From Arthrobacter sp. 18067 (GTDB taxonomy: Bacteria; Actinomycetota; Actinomycetes; Actinomycetales; Micrococcaceae): DNA of 64,000 bases. Of the stretch, positions 17,251 to 25,999 are shown piece by piece; the stretch's first letter is position 1; the number at the start of each line of letters is the position of its first letter. Below the pieces are notes generated by a model, which did no database searches, had not been told where the DNA came from, and worked only from the letters and a program-made list of their open reading frames with translations. The stretch spans positions 1 through 64,000 of the forward strand of contig NZ_CACSJJ010000009.1 of NCBI RefSeq assembly GCF_902706295.1, written 5' to 3'. The position numbers and the translations under genes are program-made.

Positions 17251-20200
17251 TCAGTGACCTGCTTTCCTCTGGCGCACAACGGGCAAATATCCGGGAGACG
17301 GCACCCATGGCCGCCATGCCCCCCTTTGCTGGGATCGTGCCGTGCTTCGAACGTGGCCCCGGCCATCAGGGCAGCAGCTTCGTTAACCAGGTTCTCTGCC
17401 CAATTGTCGGAAGGGTCCAACGGATCCTGCTGCTGCACCCCCGGACTCTTGGTCTTGGTCCCTAGTTGGGCCAGGACGGCACCCCCGGGGACAACGCCGT
17501 TCGGGGACCCGGCGAGGGGAACGGCGTCAGCCGTTGGTTTACCGGTTCCCGCATCCTGGAAGCCACCCCTGAGTACTGCCGCCTGATAGGCACCCAGTTG
17601 CGGGTGCTTGGCAACCTCGGCCTTCCCAGGTTGACGCTTTCCGGTCTTGAGGTCCACGATGACGAGCCTGCCCTCGGGATCGATCTCAAGGCGGTCCACC
17701 TGGCCACGGAGGACCGCGCGCCGGGTGGACTCCCCCTCACTTCCATCAGGGGTTGCCGCATCCACGCTGACATCAGGAAGCTGTACCTCAAAGTCGTGCT
17801 CTACCGCCAGCAGGCTTCTTCCGTCGTTGCGCATGATGAGAACGTACTGGGCCAACTTGCGGACCATCAGCTCCGCGCGTTGGAAGTCAAGCCTGCCTTC
17901 CCAGTTGTCCTTCATGCCCAACGTGGGCCAGCGGCGGACAAGTTCAGCGACGTACTCTGACCCCGAAGCATCGGGAAATTCCTGGGCAATACTGTGGACC
18001 AACGTTCCCAGGCTCCGTGCAAAATCTGTGGCAGCCTCACCTCCAGCGGCCTGGACAAACCAGTCCAGTGGCGACTTATGGACCGCTTCCACCTTGGATG
18101 GTGAGACAGGGACTGTTCCGCCGGGAGGAACAACAGGCTCCACGGAACTCAGGGGCGCCAAGCCCCACCAAGTGTCCGGGTGGGCGCCCGGAACAGGTGG
18201 TTCCGTACTTGCGAGCCGGGCCAGCAACCGCGCCGCCTCCTGCCCGGCGCCAGTATCGGAATCTTCGGACTGGGCATGTTGCCTCAGTTCCGCGACAAGT
18301 GCCCGTAGCGTCATGGGACGGTCCACTGGGGTGTACTCGCGCCTGTACTCGCCGGAATCCAGCGGTGCCACATAATCCAGGAAGGCAGAGGGTTGCTCAT
18401 CCTCGGACGAAACGGCCGTGCAAATCAGGACCTCACGGGCGCGCGACACGGCGGTCGAAAAACTCCTGAGTTCGTCGTATCGGATATCCCGGAGCCTACT
18501 CAACGGTCCACGACGGACAGCGTAATCCACTCCATGCTCCACGGCGTCGGCATACAGCGTGCTCCCCAGGAGCTCACCACGTAAACGGGTATTGGGCCAC
18601 ACGCCCTCCTGGAGGCCGGCAACGATCACCACCGGCCATTCCCGGCCCGCTGCACTGGCCGGAGTCATGATCTCAACACAGGCCTCGAGCTGTGCCCGTG
18701 CGGCGAGAGTGTCCATGGGGAGTTCCTGGTTCAACAGATACTCCAGGAACTGTTCAGGACCGGATCCAGGCAATTGGTCGACGAAGCGTTCGGCTGTATG
18801 GAACAGGGCCATCATGGCGTCGAGGTCACGATCCGCCCGTGCGCCGGCGTTGCCTCCTTCAAGCGCCATTTCAGCCCATCGGGACGACAATCCGGTGGCC
18901 TGCCACAAGGCCCACAGAACAGACTCCGCATTGGCACCGGGCTCAGCGGCAGCCCCGCATCCAGCCGCTATCATGCGGGCCAGCCGGCGGGCCGAACTCC
19001 CTTCTATTCCCAGCGACGCCAAGGCCCCGGGCTGAAGCAGAGCCTCCACCAAGAGGGCGTCGCTGGATCGGCCGCCACCGCCCAGAAGTTCCTCGCGTCG
19101 GAGCGATTGCCTGAGCCTGCGCAATTCGATGGCAGTGGCTCCGCCTACACGCGATGTCAGGAGGGAAACTGCCGTTTCGGGAGTTAACTTAGCTGGGTCC
19201 AGGACAACCGCAAAGGTCTCCAACAGCGGACGGACAGCTACTTCGTCGCGGACGGCTGAGTCTGCCACCGGAACGCGTACCGGGATTCCCTGGCCGCTCA
19301 GGTAACGCTGCAGCTGCGAGATCTGTCCTCCGTTGCGCACTATCACCGCGATATCGCTGAAGTCCCGGTGTTCCCGTAACTGTGCTTCCAGAATCCGCTG
19401 GGCAACGTACCGCATCTCATGGACGGCGGACGGCAGCACATGCCCCTCCACACGGCCCTCGCCGGCCGGCGCGGGCTCCACCATTGGTGGCTGCTCCATC
19501 CTCCGGGCCAATTGACCACCGGAGCGCTGCGAAATTCGAGCTGCGACACGCGTCCATGCTTCAGCTACCTCGGGCCGGTGACGGTGGGTAACCCACAGCG
19601 GACATTCTTTAACTGCCTGCTGCAGGCCTCCCAACAGGGAAGGCAGCTCAGCGAGAAGGTCTGGACGTGCTCCGCGGAAGCCCTGCACGACAGTATCCGG
19701 GGAGTACGTCACCACAACGTCCTTGCCTTCGGATATATCGGCAAGAAGTTCGAAAATCGCGGGATTGGACTCCTGGGCGTCATCCACCAAAATGAGCTGG
19801 AGGCGTTCGCGTTCGGCTGCCAGGAAGGCCGGCGAATCCTGGAAGATCTGCCGCGCCGTGGTGATGATTCCCGCGGGGTCGAAGGCCTCGGGCATGCGCA
19901 GGTCCAGGACATCCCTGTATTCGCTGTAGAGCTCGGCCGCGGCCATCCAATCGGGACGTCCGCATTCATAGGCAAGCCCGACCAGGTCCTCCGCGGTACG
20001 GCCCGATTCAATGATGCGGTCGAACAGCTGACGGATCTCGTGGCGGAAGCCGCGGGTGGGAAGTGCCGCCGCGAGGTCCTCCGGCCAAGGCAACTGGAAA
20101 CCGGGCCGTGAGTGCCCCTCGAGCAACTCCTTGATGATCAGGTCCTGCTCCGGTCCGGACAGAAGTTTCGGCGGCCTGGCCAGGGGCAGGACGCCTTCGG

Positions 20201-20573
20201 CTTTCGCCCGCCGGATGACATCGAAAGCGTACGACGCCCAGGTGCGTGCCGGCGTCGTACTGAGACTGCGGTCAAGCCTCCCCGTGAAGGTGTCCCGCAA
20301 GGCCGCGGCAGCATGCCGTCCAGGCGCGAGGATCAGTATCTGTTCAGCGTCCAGCCCATCCTCACGAACGCGTCGGACGGCGGATTCCACGAGCACGGTG
20401 GACTTGCCGGTTCCCGGGCCTCCGGGCACCAGCACTGGGCCGCTCCCCTGTCGGAGGGAAACGACTGCTTCTTGGTCCGGAGACAAAACGGGTGCCGTGT
20501 AGTGGGTCTCGCGCGGAGGCAGCAGGCGAAGAGCTGCCGGTACTTGGCGGGCTTTGGCAGGAGTCGCGGTCAC
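17247..20573 (-). CDS. adnA: AdnA subunit of AdnAB helicase-nuclease
   Basis: A 1108-residue partner of AdnB. Walker A GPGTGKST is at residues 52-59. Motif II is LILVDDAQESNP, so the usual DExQ is replaced by DDAQ, as expected for the more divergent AdnA motor. The C-terminal nuclease keeps GQVDRLEID, IVDLKTGKRQ and HPQLGAYQAAV. The extreme C-terminus has three cysteines, C-x5-C-x2-C in GCRLPDICPLCARG; related AddB and Cas4 nucleases bind Fe-S clusters with C-terminal cysteines, so this may be structural. The start is GTG at 20573, overlapping the stop of the alkyltransferase-like gene by 4 nt (GTGA), so three genes are translationally linked. Confidence 0.94.
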   Translation of the reverse strand: MTATPAKARQVPAALRLLPPRETHYTAPVLSPDQEAVVSLRQGSGPVLVPGGPGTGKSTVLVESAVRRVREDGLDAEQILILAPGRHAAAALRDTFTGRLDRSLSTTPARTWASYAFDVIRRAKAEGVLPLARPPKLLSGPEQDLIIKELLEGHSRPGFQLPWPEDLAAALPTRGFRHEIRQLFDRIIESGRTAEDLVGLAYECGRPDWMAAAELYSEYRDVLDLRMPEAFDPAGIITTARQIFQDSPAFLAAERERLQLILVDDAQESNPAIFELLADISEGKDVVVTYSPDTVVQGFRGARPDLLAELPSLLGGLQQAVKECPLWVTHRHRPEVAEAWTRVAARISQRSGGQLARRMEQPPMVEPAPAGEGRVEGHVLPSAVHEMRYVAQRILEAQLREHRDFSDIAVIVRNGGQISQLQRYLSGQGIPVRVPVADSAVRDEVAVRPLLETFAVVLDPAKLTPETAVSLLTSRVGGATAIELRRLRQSLRREELLGGGGRSSDALLVEALLQPGALASLGIEGSSARRLARMIAAGCGAAAEPGANAESVLWALWQATGLSSRWAEMALEGGNAGARADRDLDAMMALFHTAERFVDQLPGSGPEQFLEYLLNQELPMDTLAARAQLEACVEIMTPASAAGREWPVVIVAGLQEGVWPNTRLRGELLGSTLYADAVEHGVDYAVRRGPLSRLRDIRYDELRSFSTAVSRAREVLICTAVSSEDEQPSAFLDYVAPLDSGEYRREYTPVDRPMTLRALVAELRQHAQSEDSDTGAGQEAARLLARLASTEPPVPGAHPDTWWGLAPLSSVEPVVPPGGTVPVSPSKVEAVHKSPLDWFVQAAGGEAATDFARSLGTLVHSIAQEFPDASGSEYVAELVRRWPTLGMKDNWEGRLDFQRAELMVRKLAQYVLIMRNDGRSLLAVEHDFEVQLPDVSVDAATPDGSEGESTRRAVLRGQVDRLEIDPEGRLVIVDLKTGKRQPGKAEVAKHPQLGAYQAAVLRGGFQDAGTGKPTADAVPLAGSPNGVVPGGAVLAQLGTKTKSPGVQQQDPLDPSDNWAENLVNEAAALMAGATFEARHDPSKGGHGGHGCRLPDICPLCARGKQVTE

Positions 20574-20986
20574 ACAGTCATTTCATCATCGGGCACCGAC
20601 AATTTATGGAGTTGACGCTCCAACTGGTCGGAGATCACATCAAGTTGATCGAAATCGGCGTCCGTAGGCGCCCAGCGCGCGGCCGTCAGATCCACCCGCC
20701 AGCGGCCTTCGCCCGTCCTCTGGAATGCTTCGTAAGCGCCATGGAGGGGGGTCGATTCATCCAGGTAGTGCCGAAGGGCGTCAGCCTCGTGGCCGGGGGG
20801 CGCCTCCCCGCTTGCCCGAAGCACCCTCCACCAAGCCACCGAACTGCCATAGTGGCTCATGACTGCGCCAACTTGGCGGGGTCCACCGGCTCCCAGGAGC
20901 TCCGCGACGTCACCATAGGAGACCGCTGAACCCGACGGCACGAGGTCCACAACGGCCAGAACCGCCGTCACATACTCCATCCGCAT
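20570..20986 (-). CDS. Alkyltransferase-like (MGMT family, no active-site Cys) protein
   Basis: A 138-residue protein with the DNA-binding domain of O6-alkylguanine alkyltransferases: AVSYGDVAELLG, then PRQVGAVMSHYGSSVAWWRVLR. The methyl-accepting PCHR motif is replaced by AWWR, so it cannot accept an alkyl group. Such alkyltransferase-like proteins (ATLs) bind alkylated guanine and hand the lesion to nucleotide excision repair in studied organisms. I chose the ATG at 20986, with TACGCT 6 nt upstream (leaderless); a second ATG two codons in is also possible. It leads an overlapping operon with adnA and adnB. Binding to alkylated DNA is inferred from the family. Confidence 0.9.
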   Translation of the reverse strand: MRMEYVTAVLAVVDLVPSGSAVSYGDVAELLGAGGPRQVGAVMSHYGSSVAWWRVLRASGEAPPGHEADALRHYLDESTPLHGAYEAFQRTGEGRWRVDLTAARWAPTDADFDQLDVISDQLERQLHKLSVPDDEMTV

Positions 20987-20992
20987 GTGTTC

Positions 20993-20998
20993 AGCGTA
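20993..20998 (-). promoter_or_regulatory. -10 element of the ATL-adnA-adnB operon (leaderless)
   Basis: TACGCT on the minus strand, 6 nt upstream of the ATG at 20986. Confidence 0.6.
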
Positions 20999-21039
20999 AC
21001 GGCAGGAGTGTCGCGCCCAATACTGTCGGGGCCACCCGG

Positions 21040-21045
21040 TAACTT
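21040..21045 (+). promoter_or_regulatory. -10 element of the DnaQ-type exonuclease gene (leaderless)
   Basis: TAACTT, 6 nt before the ATG at 21052. It is back to back with the ATL promoter; only 65 nt separate the two start codons. Confidence 0.55.
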
Positions 21046-21051
21046 GAAACC

Positions 21052-21762
21052 ATGAGTTCCTGGAACACCCTCTCCCGCGCCGCATTCGACCTCGAGACCA
21101 CCGGGAAGAACTCGCGTTCAGCCCGCATCGTCACCGCTTCCATCACAGTCGTGGACTCACACGGAGAGCTCATCGCCGAACATGAGTGGCTGGCCGATCC
21201 CGGCGTCGAAATTCCCCTCGAAGCCAGTGAAGTGCACGGAGTGACCACAGAAAAGGCCCGCGCTGAAGGCCGCCCGGCAGCGGAGGTAACGCGGGAAGTC
21301 GCCGCGGTTCTCCAGGAACTGTTCGACGCCGGTACTCCAGTCATCGCTTTCAACGCAAGCTATGACTTCACGGTCCTGGCCGCCGAATCCGCCCGCTACG
21401 GCGTCCCGCAACTGAGCCGTTTCCCAGTTCTGGACCCGTACGTCATGAACAAGCAAGTTGACCGCTACCGCAAGGGCAAGCGCACCCTGACCGCCCTGTG
21501 CGAGGAATACGGAGTGGACCTGGCCAACGCGCATACCTCTGCTGCGGATGCGCTTGCCACCCTCCGCGTCTTGGATGCCATGGCCGGCAAATTCCCCAAA
21601 CTCCAGATGCCGGCATCCACGCTGCATCAGCTCCAAGTAGACTGGGCCGCGTCACAGGCCGCCGATTTCCAGCAGTACTTGCGGCGCAGCAAACCCACGG
21701 CAGTCATCGAAGGCGAATGGCCGGTACTTCCGCCCGAGGACGCAAGCCGGGGCGGCTTCTAA
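21052..21762 (+). CDS. DnaQ/RNase T-type 3'-5' exonuclease (DEDDh)
   Basis: A 236-residue exonuclease with DEDDh motifs: Asp13 and Glu15 in AAFDLETTG, the second motif AFNASYDFTVL with Asp near 106, and the third AHTSAADALATLRVL with His and Asp near 164-169. It resembles free-standing DNA polymerase III epsilon-like proteins of actinobacteria, which may act as proofreading or DNA/RNA trimming exonucleases; the substrate is not certain. The last 35 residues are outside the domain. It is divergent from the ATL-adnAB operon, and the short shared promoter region suggests joint control of repair genes. No gene follows closely. Confidence 0.92.
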   Translation: MSSWNTLSRAAFDLETTGKNSRSARIVTASITVVDSHGELIAEHEWLADPGVEIPLEASEVHGVTTEKARAEGRPAAEVTREVAAVLQELFDAGTPVIAFNASYDFTVLAAESARYGVPQLSRFPVLDPYVMNKQVDRYRKGKRTLTALCEEYGVDLANAHTSAADALATLRVLDAMAGKFPKLQMPASTLHQLQVDWAASQAADFQQYLRRSKPTAVIEGEWPVLPPEDASRGGF

Positions 21763-21972
21763 GTCGGAAACATCCCGCACGTTACTTTCTGCGACGCAAG
21801 TCACAGCAATTTCGGGAACCTCCAACCTGGGCTTGGTCGTGCGTGGATTCCATGCGGAGAGCTGCCCTCGGAATAGTCCGGAGCTCGGAGGCCTTCAGGC
21901 GGGAAGTTTATTCGGACAAATTGAGTGTGAGCAACCATTTGTTCGATTCACCGTGCGCTAGCGGGCTGGTGA

Positions 21973-21978
21973 CATAAT
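21973..21978 (+). promoter_or_regulatory. Candidate -10 of the ABC importer operon
   Basis: CATAAT, one base from consensus, about 7 nt before a GGCGGG that would be the 5' end of the transcript. An imperfect inverted repeat (TCACC ... GGTGA, centred on GCTAGC at about 21948-21972) covers the -35/spacer region and could be an operator. The -35 is weak. Confidence 0.5.
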
Positions 21979-21985
21979 TAAGTTT

Positions 21986-22043
21986 GGCGGGTTGAAGTCT
22001 GCTACGGCGGCCAACCTTCTTTCGGTTGCCGAATTCCCCGCCC
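21986..22043 (+). promoter_or_regulatory. Structured 5' leader with alternative hairpins
   Basis: GGGTTG (21989-21994) can pair with CCAACC (22011-22016), and that CAACC can instead pair with GGTTG at 22024-22028 around a TTCTTTC loop. The outer GGCGGG (21986-21991) is complementary to CCCGCC (22037-22042). The first and second pairings are mutually exclusive, as in RNA switches. No known riboswitch signature and no U tract are seen. The structure lies 42 nt before the ATG of the binding-protein gene. Confidence 0.4.
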
Positions 22044-22084
22044 ACCGCGAAACGTCTCCGTGACCCGATGAAAGTGATTTCTTT

Positions 22085-23035
22085 ATGAAATTCAAAGCTC
22101 CTAAGTGGCTGTCTGTTGCCCCCGTGGCCGCAGCCCTGGTGATTTCCCTGGCAGCATGCGGCGGAGGCTCCTCCGAGCCCAGCGGCTCCCCCACCGACGC
22201 CCTCGCCGGCAGTGACCAGCAGACGCTGGACAAGTTCACCACCGCCGACGTCACGCCGCTGGACAAGATCGACAAGTCCAAGCTCGGCCTCATCACCGAC
22301 GGCACCTTGCGCGTGGGCACACTTTCCGACGCTCCGCCGAACATCTTCATCGATCCGTCCGGCAAGTTCACCGGTTACGACAATGAACTTCTCCGTGCCA
22401 TCGGCGACAAGCTCGGCCTCAAGGTCGAGTTCGCTTCCACGGACTTCTCGGCACTCCTGTCACAGGTTGCGAACAAGCAGTTCGACGTTGGATCCTCGTC
22501 GATCTCCACCACTGACGCACGACGCAAAACCGTCGGATTCACCAACGGCTACGACTTCGGCTACATGGCTGTCGTCACCAAGAACGACTCCGCCATCAAG
22601 GGCTTCGCTGACATCAAGGAAGGCCTGCGGGTTGGCGTTGTCCAGGGCACCGTCCAGGATGACTACATGACGAACACCCTCAAGATTGAGCCCGTTCGCT
22701 TCCCGGACTACAACACCGTATATGGCAACGTGAAGAACGGCCAGATCGACGCTTGGGTAGCACCTTCGCAGCAGGCTGAAGGCCAGGTCAAGGAAGGCGA
22801 CAACACCAAGATCGCCGAGAAGGTTGTCAACACCCAGAACTTCACCGCCTACGCAGTGAACAAGGACAACCAGCCGCTGATCGATGCTTTGAACTCCGGC
22901 CTCGACGCCGTGATTGCTGACGGCACCTGGGCCAAGCTCACCGCTGAGTGGTACAAGGACCGTCCGACGGCTGCCGAGCAGACCCCGCAGGGCTGGACGC
23001 CGGGCAGCAAGGCCGTCCAAGTCCCCGCCAAGTAA
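22085..23035 (+). CDS. Amino acid ABC importer, substrate-binding lipoprotein
   Basis: A 316-residue family 3 (polar amino acid type) solute-binding protein. The signal peptide ends in the lipobox LAAC-GGG at about residue 24, so the mature protein is anchored in the outer leaflet of the membrane. The two-lobed domain begins with GTLRVGTLSDAPPNIF and contains GYDNELLRAIGDKLGLKVEF and a GVVQGTVQDDY hinge segment. The ligand (glutamine, glutamate, cystine, histidine or other) cannot be read from sequence alone. First gene of a three-gene importer operon preceded by a long structured leader; the permease follows after 12 nt. Confidence 0.92.
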   Translation: MKFKAPKWLSVAPVAAALVISLAACGGGSSEPSGSPTDALAGSDQQTLDKFTTADVTPLDKIDKSKLGLITDGTLRVGTLSDAPPNIFIDPSGKFTGYDNELLRAIGDKLGLKVEFASTDFSALLSQVANKQFDVGSSSISTTDARRKTVGFTNGYDFGYMAVVTKNDSAIKGFADIKEGLRVGVVQGTVQDDYMTNTLKIEPVRFPDYNTVYGNVKNGQIDAWVAPSQQAEGQVKEGDNTKIAEKVVNTQNFTAYAVNKDNQPLIDALNSGLDAVIADGTWAKLTAEWYKDRPTAAEQTPQGWTPGSKAVQVPAK

Positions 23036-23047
23036 CCCGGGCGTTCC

Positions 23048-23812
23048 ATGGATATCCTCAATCAACTGGCCGACACCTTCTTTGACTGGGAGGCGATGGG
23101 CCAAGTCATCCCCAAGATGTTCGCCATCGGCCTTCCGAATACGCTGATCCTGGCTGTCACATCGGGCATCATCGGAACGGCGATCGGAATGCTGCTTGCC
23201 CTGATGGGGATCTCCCGGAACGCAGCAGCCCGGTGGATTGCCCGCATCTACACGGACATTCTGCGCGGCCTTCCTCCCGTTCTGACCATCCTGGTGATCG
23301 GTTTCGGCTTCGGTCCCGTTATCCGTGAACTGACCGGTTCCACGAGCCCGTACCCCATGGCGATTGCTGCATTGTCCTTGATGTCCGGTGCGTACATCGG
23401 CGAGATCTTCCGCTCCGGCATTCAGAGCGTGGACAAGGGCCAACTCGAGGCAACCCGCGCTTTGGGGTTCAGCTACGGTTCGTCCATGCGGCTGGTGGTG
23501 GTGCCCCAGGGTATCCGCCGCGTCCTTCCGGCGCTGGTCAACCAGTTCATCGCGTTGATCAAAGAATCGTCATTGGTCTTCATGCTTGGCTTGCTGGCAA
23601 CGGAGCGCGAGATCTTCCAGATCGGCAAGGACGCCGCTGCCAACAGCGGCAACCTGTCGCCGTATGTAGCTGCAGCGATCTTCTATCTGGCATTGACCAT
23701 CCCGCTCACTCACTTCGTGAACTGGATTGATGCCCGAATGCGTGCCGGCCGACCCGAGAAGAAGGAACCGGACGAAGCAGCAGCCGTCGTTGGAAAGGGA
23801 GCCCAGGCATGA
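23048..23812 (+). CDS. Amino acid ABC importer, permease
   Basis: A 254-residue inner-membrane permease of the HisM/GlnP family with about five membrane helices. The coupling-loop EAA motif, [21 protein letters not shown], is seen at about residues 134-154 (Glu and Gly conserved). As a single permease it probably forms a homodimer. The last 25 residues are charged and cytoplasmic. The stop overlaps the ATPase start by 4 nt (ATGA). Confidence 0.93.
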   Translation: MDILNQLADTFFDWEAMGQVIPKMFAIGLPNTLILAVTSGIIGTAIGMLLALMGISRNAAARWIARIYTDILRGLPPVLTILVIGFGFGPVIRELTGSTSPYPMAIAALSLMSGAYIGEIFRSGIQSVDKGQLEATRALGFSYGSSMRLVVVPQGIRRVLPALVNQFIALIKESSLVFMLGLLATEREIFQIGKDAAANSGNLSPYVAAAIFYLALTIPLTHFVNWIDARMRAGRPEKKEPDEAAAVVGKGAQA

Positions 23813-24546
23813 GCGAATTCGCTTCAGGAACGTTGTCTGCGAAGAACATCCACCTGTCGTTCGGCAGCAACCATGTATTGCGCGGCATTGACCTCCACGT
23901 CGAGAAGGGCACCACGGCCTCCGTGATCGGTCCTTCGGGCTCGGGAAAGTCAACCCTTCTCCGTGTGATGAACCGGCTCATCGAGCCGGATCAGGGTGAC
24001 ATTCTCCTGGATGGCCGTTCCGTTCTCAAGGACAACCCTGACGAACTGCGTCGCCGGATCGGCATGGTCTTCCAGCAGTTCAACCTGTTCCCGCACAAGA
24101 CGGTTGCCGAGAACATCTCCCTCGCCTTGCGCAAGCTCCGCGGCATGTCCAAGGAAGAGGCACGGGATGAGGCCCTGGCCCAGCTCGACTTGGTCGGTCT
24201 GAAGCACAAGGCCGATGCCCGTCCCGCCAACCTGTCCGGAGGCCAGCAACAGCGCGTGGCCATCGCCCGCGCGTTGGCTATGAAACCGGAGGTCATGTTC
24301 TTCGACGAAGCAACATCCGCTCTGGACCCCGAACTGGTTAAGGGCGTTCTCGCCCTCATGACGGATCTGGCCCAGGGAGGTATGACCATGGTGGTGGTCA
24401 CCCACGAGATGGGTTTCTCCCGCAATGTCTCGGACATCGTCACCTTCATGGATGCGGGCGTAGTGGTGGAATCCGGCCCTCCGGAGCAACTGTTCACCGA
24501 CCCCAAGACGGAACGTCTTCAAGGCTTCCTTTCGGACGTCCTCTAG
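23809..24546 (+). CDS. Amino acid ABC importer, ATP-binding subunit
   Basis: A 245-residue ABC ATPase of the GlnQ/HisP family. It has Walker [10 protein letters not shown], the Q-loop in [12 protein letters not shown], signature LSGGQQQR, Walker [14 protein letters not shown] and switch VVTHEM. It powers uptake with the permease translated just before it. The operon closes with a strong terminator at 24570-24603. Confidence 0.95.
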   Translation: MSEFASGTLSAKNIHLSFGSNHVLRGIDLHVEKGTTASVIGPSGSGKSTLLRVMNRLIEPDQGDILLDGRSVLKDNPDELRRRIGMVFQQFNLFPHKTVAENISLALRKLRGMSKEEARDEALAQLDLVGLKHKADARPANLSGGQQQRVAIARALAMKPEVMFFDEATSALDPELVKGVLALMTDLAQGGMTMVVVTHEMGFSRNVSDIVTFMDAGVVVESGPPEQLFTDPKTERLQGFLSDVL

Positions 24547-24569
24547 CCCGGAGCAGTGACAGATGTTGA

Positions 24570-24603
24570 GAACCCCGCCTTCCATGTGAAGGCGGGGTTC
24601 TTT
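24570..24603. terminator. Terminator of the amino acid ABC operon
   Basis: A 13-bp stem GAACCCCGCCTTC (24570-24582) with 24588-24600, followed by TTT. It lies between convergent genes and could serve both. Confidence 0.9.
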
Positions 24604-24610
24604 GCTTTGC

Positions 24611-25888
24611 TCATTGCCCGGCTTTGACCCTAAGTACCGTCAAGGCGGCAGCATCCACTTTTGCCCGGAACGCGGGCTCGTTTTGCGCCTTCTTCACCAC
24701 GGCTTGGTGCATTAAAGGAATAGCCGCAGGATCCGCGCACACCAGCATGGTTCCACCGGCGCCAAAGAAGTTCAGGGCACGGTCCGCATCGGACCAGGCT
24801 TCCAGTTGCGCGGCGCTGCAGAGATCATCCGAGAGAACGATGCCTTTGAAGCCTGCATCGGCACGCAGCATGGTGTCCATGACCGTCGGGGAGAACGGCG
24901 CAATGTTGGCCGGATCGATCTTGTCGTAGAACGCGTTGGACACCATCACCCATTGCGTGCCCGCCTTAATTGCTGCGTGGAAAGGCTCCAGCGCGGGATC
25001 GTTCCGCGTGGTGGAGGTGTCCCGGACATCGCTGGAGACGTCCGTGTTGGGAACAACCCTGCCCAAACCTGGGAAGTGCTTCACCACCGGTGCGACACCG
25101 GCGTCCTTCATGCCGTCGGCAAAAGCATTGCCGAGTGAGGAAACCGTCGCGGGTGCATAGCCATACTCGCGCTGAAAGTGGCCGATCGGGGCGTTGGACG
25201 GCGCGAACTCCGGGCTGGTTACCGTGTCCAAGACTGGAGCAAGGTTGACGTTGACGCCAACGCTGCGTAGCTCCCTGCCCCACGTTGCAGCATCGGTGCG
25301 GAGCTTGGCCGGACCGGAGGATGCCTGCATCAGGGCAGTGGGGATCGTCGAGAATCCAGGGCCCGAAAGAACCTGGACGTACCCGCCTTCCTGGTCGGTG
25401 GCCACGTAGAGGGGTATTCCGCCGGTGGTGGCGGCCGAAACCGTTCCCGTCAACGCGGACACAACGCCGGCAGTAGCGGCAGAGCCTGTTTTGCTACGCC
25501 CACTCAGGTAGACGTTGCCGGTGTGATATTGCTTCAACGCCTGCATGGTTCCTGGCTCAGCGCCGGTGGCCTTGGCTGCCACCATGAACAACTGGCCCAC
25601 GCGCTGCTCAAGGCTTAAGGCAGCCAACTGTTGCTCGGCCACGGCGGGAGCGCTTGTGGTCGGCGAGGCAGAGGGCGAAGGAACCGTAGACGGCTTTGTT
25701 GGCGGCGATGAAGCGGCGCTGGGTTTCGGGGTGCCTGACGGGGTGGAGGGGGAAGCCGACGGCGTCCCTTCCGCTGAGGATTGGGCGGTGCTTCCGCTAC
25801 CGGTTGAGCAGCCCGACGCCATGGCGACGAAAGCTCCAGCCGCCGCGATGCTCATACCGAGGGATGCAATTGTCTGGATCTTGCGCAT
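24611..25888 (-). CDS. Glycoside hydrolase family 3 lipoprotein (NagZ-like beta-N-acetylglucosaminidase)
   Basis: A 425-residue GH3 enzyme. A lipoprotein signal ends in ASGC at about residue 27, followed by about 60 residues of Ser/Pro/Thr linker. The catalytic domain shows VATDQEGGYVQ, the KHFPGLGRV motif of the NagZ group and the nucleophile region IVLSDDL. Gram-positive NagZ homologues are secreted and remove N-acetylglucosamine from peptidoglycan fragments. The second GH3 domain found in larger enzymes is absent, as usual for NagZ. It lies downstream of hemL on the same strand, separated by a hairpin, so it is probably an independent unit. Confidence 0.9.
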   Translation of the reverse strand: MRKIQTIASLGMSIAAAGAFVAMASGCSTGSGSTAQSSAEGTPSASPSTPSGTPKPSAASSPPTKPSTVPSPSASPTTSAPAVAEQQLAALSLEQRVGQLFMVAAKATGAEPGTMQALKQYHTGNVYLSGRSKTGSAATAGVVSALTGTVSAATTGGIPLYVATDQEGGYVQVLSGPGFSTIPTALMQASSGPAKLRTDAATWGRELRSVGVNVNLAPVLDTVTSPEFAPSNAPIGHFQREYGYAPATVSSLGNAFADGMKDAGVAPVVKHFPGLGRVVPNTDVSSDVRDTSTTRNDPALEPFHAAIKAGTQWVMVSNAFYDKIDPANIAPFSPTVMDTMLRADAGFKGIVLSDDLCSAAQLEAWSDADRALNFFGAGGTMLVCADPAAIPLMHQAVVKKAQNEPAFRAKVDAAALTVLRVKAGQ

Positions 25889-25952
25889 GGTAAACCGTTA
25901 GTTCGTTGGGGTTGGGTTTCCAACTATGAGCCTACCCCGTGGGGACGCAACA

Positions 25953-25991
25953 ATGCCCCGGGCAGCTGACGCGCGCAGCTGCCCGGGGCAT
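25953..25991. terminator. Hairpin after hemL (putative terminator)
   Basis: A perfect 16-bp GC-rich stem (25953-25968 with 25976-25991) just past the hemL stop. The minus-strand U tract is poor (TTGTTG), so termination may be partial. It probably separates the heme operon from the NagZ-like gene. Confidence 0.7.
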
Positions 25992-25999
25992 GAGCACGA

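Larger units (their letters stand above)
21763..22084. other. 322-bp intergenic region ahead of an amino acid ABC importer
   Basis: No supported gene is found here. The first 190 bases show nothing recognisable and no terminator hairpin for the exonuclease gene. The last 110 bases hold a candidate promoter and a leader with alternative pairings, annotated separately. Confidence 0.7.

Noticed and set aside
13738..20573. Defence-type helicase-nuclease pair
   Set aside because: Both proteins have the full AdnA/AdnB layout and conserved actinobacterial order, so they are the housekeeping recombination machine.
22460..23443. A 327-residue minus-strand frame across the ABC binding protein and permease
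   Set aside because: It crosses two real genes and is rich in His/Asp/Gly shadow composition.
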